Positions 42,458 through 43,973 of a DNA stretch of 43,973 nucleotides are shown here, piece after piece. The position numbers were made by a program, and so were the translations under genes. The DNA comes from Chitinophagaceae bacterium (GTDB lineage: Bacteria; Bacteroidota; Bacteroidia; Chitinophagales; Chitinophagaceae). Below the pieces are notes generated by a model. That model saw only the letters and a program-made list of their open reading frames with translations. It searched no databases and was not told the origin of the DNA. Location of the stretch: NCBI GenBank assembly GCA_025450235.1, contig JANWHX010000328.1, forward strand, positions 1 to 43,973. Reading direction: 5' to 3'. Within the stretch, counting starts at the first letter, position 1, and each line of letters begins with the position of its first letter.

Positions 42458-43823
42458 AAATGGAAGGATCATTACTGCCTCTGATGACTATGTCGCCGAC
42501 ATATTTGCCGAGGGCGAAACAATAAGGGCTATTGGCAGAAATCTGAAGCTGGAGGCCGACAAGGAAATCGATGCTGCCGGTAAATTGGTTTTTCCCGGTG
42601 GTATTGATCCGCATGTGCATCTCGATATGCCTTTTATGGGAACTTATTCCAGCGATAGCTATGAGACAGGAACAAGAGCGGCCCTTTTTGGCGGAACAAC
42701 GATGGTAATTGATTTTATCTTACAAAAACAAGGGAGTCCCTTGCGATCAGCATTGGCCGAATGGAAAAAAAGAAGTGATAACAACTGTGTAGGCGATTAT
42801 AGCTTTCATATGGCTGTAACTGATTTTAATGATGTAACTAAACGGGAAATAAAGGATTTCATAGAAATCGAAGGCATTACTTCTTTCAAAACATTCATGG
42901 CCTACAAGGGGGCATTGATGATTGACGACAGGCAGATGATCGGGCTGATGGAAGAAGTGAAAAAATGCGGCGGCCTGATCAATGTACACGCGACGAATGG
43001 CGATATGATTGATTATCTCATTGCCAAGCACCGCGGAGAAGGTAAACTGTCTCCCTTGTATCACTATTTATCACAACCTGAAATAACAGAAGCGGAAGCA
43101 GCAGAGAGGTTTACAGATATGAGTTTCTATACTGGCTGTCCCGGCTATATTGTTCACCTGACTTGCGAAGGAGCATTAAATGCGGTGCGCAACGCGACAA
43201 GGAGAAATCAAAAAGTTTTTGTAGAAACATGTATTCAATATCTAATACTTGATGCATCCTTATATGAGAAGGATTTCGACGGGGCGAAATGGGTGATGAG
43301 CCCTCCACTCAGGGAAAAGAAAGACCAGGAAACGTTATGGGCCGGGATCAACCAGGGATTGGTCCAGGTAGTTGCCACAGATCATTGTCCTTTTAAGTGG
43401 GAGCAAAAATTATTGGGTAAAAATGATTTTGCCAGGATACCCAATGGGCACCCCGCGATCGAGAACCGGATGGAACTTTTGTTCACCGAGGGTGTTAATA
43501 AGGGAAGAATTACTCTTAACAAATATGTCGAAGTAGCGTGTACAAATGCAGCCAAAATCTTTGGGATGTTCCCAAGAAAAGGAACGATCGCCGTGGGAAG
43601 TGATGCAGATATAGTAATTTTTGATCCAAAAGAAAAGCATACCGTTTCTGCAAAGACCCATCATATGAATGTCGATTATTCGGGATATGAAGGATGGGAA
43701 CTGACAGGCAAAGTAAAAACAGTTGTTCTCAGGGGAAAAGTAGCGATAGATAATAATCAGTGTTTGATCAAGAAAGGATACGGACAATTTATTAAACGGA
43801 ATAAAGTCAGTAACAAAATATGA
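42441..43823 (+). CDS. hydA: Dihydropyrimidinase (D-hydantoinase)
   Basis: A 460-residue amidohydrolase. Metal ligands H58 and H60 (GIDPHVHLDMPF), the carboxylated lysine K150 (SFKTFMAYKG), histidines in NVHATNG and YIVHLTCEGAL, and the aspartate-containing ATDHCPF are all present, as in D-hydantoinases and dihydropyrimidinases. It opens the ring of dihydrouracil or dihydrothymine to the N-carbamoyl amino acid. Length and motifs are typical. It overlaps the end of the permease gene by 17 bases, which suggests translational coupling, and a 78-bp palindromic element follows nine bases after its stop. Confidence 0.93.
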   Translation: MSLLIKNGRIITASDDYVADIFAEGETIRAIGRNLKLEADKEIDAAGKLVFPGGIDPHVHLDMPFMGTYSSDSYETGTRAALFGGTTMVIDFILQKQGSPLRSALAEWKKRSDNNCVGDYSFHMAVTDFNDVTKREIKDFIEIEGITSFKTFMAYKGALMIDDRQMIGLMEEVKKCGGLINVHATNGDMIDYLIAKHRGEGKLSPLYHYLSQPEITEAEAAERFTDMSFYTGCPGYIVHLTCEGALNAVRNATRRNQKVFVETCIQYLILDASLYEKDFDGAKWVMSPPLREKKDQETLWAGINQGLVQVVATDHCPFKWEQKLLGKNDFARIPNGHPAIENRMELLFTEGVNKGRITLNKYVEVACTNAAKIFGMFPRKGTIAVGSDADIVIFDPKEKHTVSAKTHHMNVDYSGYEGWELTGKVKTVVLRGKVAIDNNQCLIKKGYGQFIKRNKVSNKI

Positions 43824-43831
43824 AAAGAAGG

Positions 43832-43909
43832 GAACACGGATAACACAGATGAAACGGATCCTCGCTGATCAATCCGTGTAAATCCGTCCAACCCGTGTCA
43901 TCCGTGTTC
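43832..43909. repeat. 78-bp palindromic element with the same ends as the GxxExxY element
   Basis: The outer arms GAACACGGATAACAC (43832-43846) and GTGTCATCCGTGTTC (43895-43909) are inverted copies with one mismatch; over 20 bases 16 match. Inside lie ACGGATC, then TCGCTGATC, then AATCCGTGTAAATCCGT. The outer arm is identical in all but one base to the ends of the 547-bp element, so it looks like a gene-less short form. Confidence 0.85.
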
Positions 43910-43929
43910 TGAAATAAAATGTCACAACT

Positions 43930-43973
43930 ATGCCCAGAAAAATTAAATCAGGACTCATTCAAATGTCTCTGCC
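43930..43973 (+). CDS. Start of a nitrilase-family amidohydrolase, probably beta-ureidopropionase
   Basis: Fourteen codons from the ATG at 43930 read MPRKIKSGLIQMSL before the window ends. The stretch KSGLIQMSL is the first beta-strand of the nitrilase superfamily. In this operon the expected enzyme is N-carbamoyl-beta-alanine amidohydrolase, which would act on the dihydropyrimidinase product. The fragment is too short to be certain. Confidence 0.6.
   Translation, partial: MPRKIKSGLIQMSL

Overview
The window looks like a chromosome segment of a Bacteroidota bacterium, most likely from the Chitinophagaceae or a close relative. The evidence is gene content (DUF2911, DUF2279, SusC-like-era OMP_b-brl_3 barrel, LptE-hypothetical-SecG-MltG order, LytTR regulator without a local kinase, kelch/PQQ secreted proteins), TAnnTTTG promoter -7 boxes a few bases ahead of start codons, and many G+C-rich or CACGGAT-type palindromic repeats between genes. 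This placement is inference from gene families; no 16S rRNA is present.

Layout. 1-9.9 kb: a partial leftward gene, one secreted DUF2279 protein, then a leftward run of a PQQ propeller, a LytTR response regulator, an AraC regulator, two secreted kelch proteins around a hydrolase-TPR protein, and a DUF2911-TPR protein. 10.2-15.3 kb (leftward): FtsX-type ABC permease, membrane-anchored AraC regulator, small secreted protein, phosphoribosyltransferase. 15.4-19.6 kb (rightward): Fe-S membrane oxidoreductase, an unrecognised soluble protein, SulP transporter, small cupin. 19.6-23.4 kb (leftward): amino-acid permease, DinB, LysE-type exporter, ATP-grasp enzyme. 23.4-23.8 kb: a long repeat array between two divergent promoters. 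23.9-25.6 kb: CCG-domain Fe-S protein (probable partner of the 15.4 kb gene), a conserved unknown, a 24-bp tandem repeat, tRNA-Gly(CCC) and a broken tRNA-Gly. 25.6-28.1 kb: outer-membrane barrel. 28.2-35.8 kb (rightward): miaB, a 51-residue membrane protein, a sigma-54 activator, lptE, an unknown, secG, mltG, YihY/BrkB and a secreted thioredoxin. 36-37.3 kb: a small membrane protein, a TlpA-like thioredoxin and a TrmH-type methylase.

37.4-43.97 kb is a rightward catabolic operon: semialdehyde dehydrogenase (mmsA type), class III aminotransferase, NCS1 permease, dihydropyrimidinase and the start of a nitrilase-family amidohydrolase. Together they read as reductive pyrimidine breakdown: import of uracil or a related base, ring opening of the dihydropyrimidine, removal of the carbamoyl group, transamination of beta-alanine and oxidation of malonate semialdehyde to acetyl-CoA. 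The first enzyme (dihydropyrimidine dehydrogenase) is not in view.

The most unusual signal is that nearly every junction of this operon carries a palindromic element. One of them (40405-40951) has 23-bp near-perfect terminal inverted repeats and encloses a GxxExxY / PD-(D/E)XK nuclease-like gene broken by one stop codon. A 78-bp gene-less element with the same ends sits after the dihydropyrimidinase gene, and a related array of about 113-bp units lies at 23.4-23.8 kb. This looks like a mobile or formerly mobile repeat family with a nuclease-bearing long form and short derivatives.
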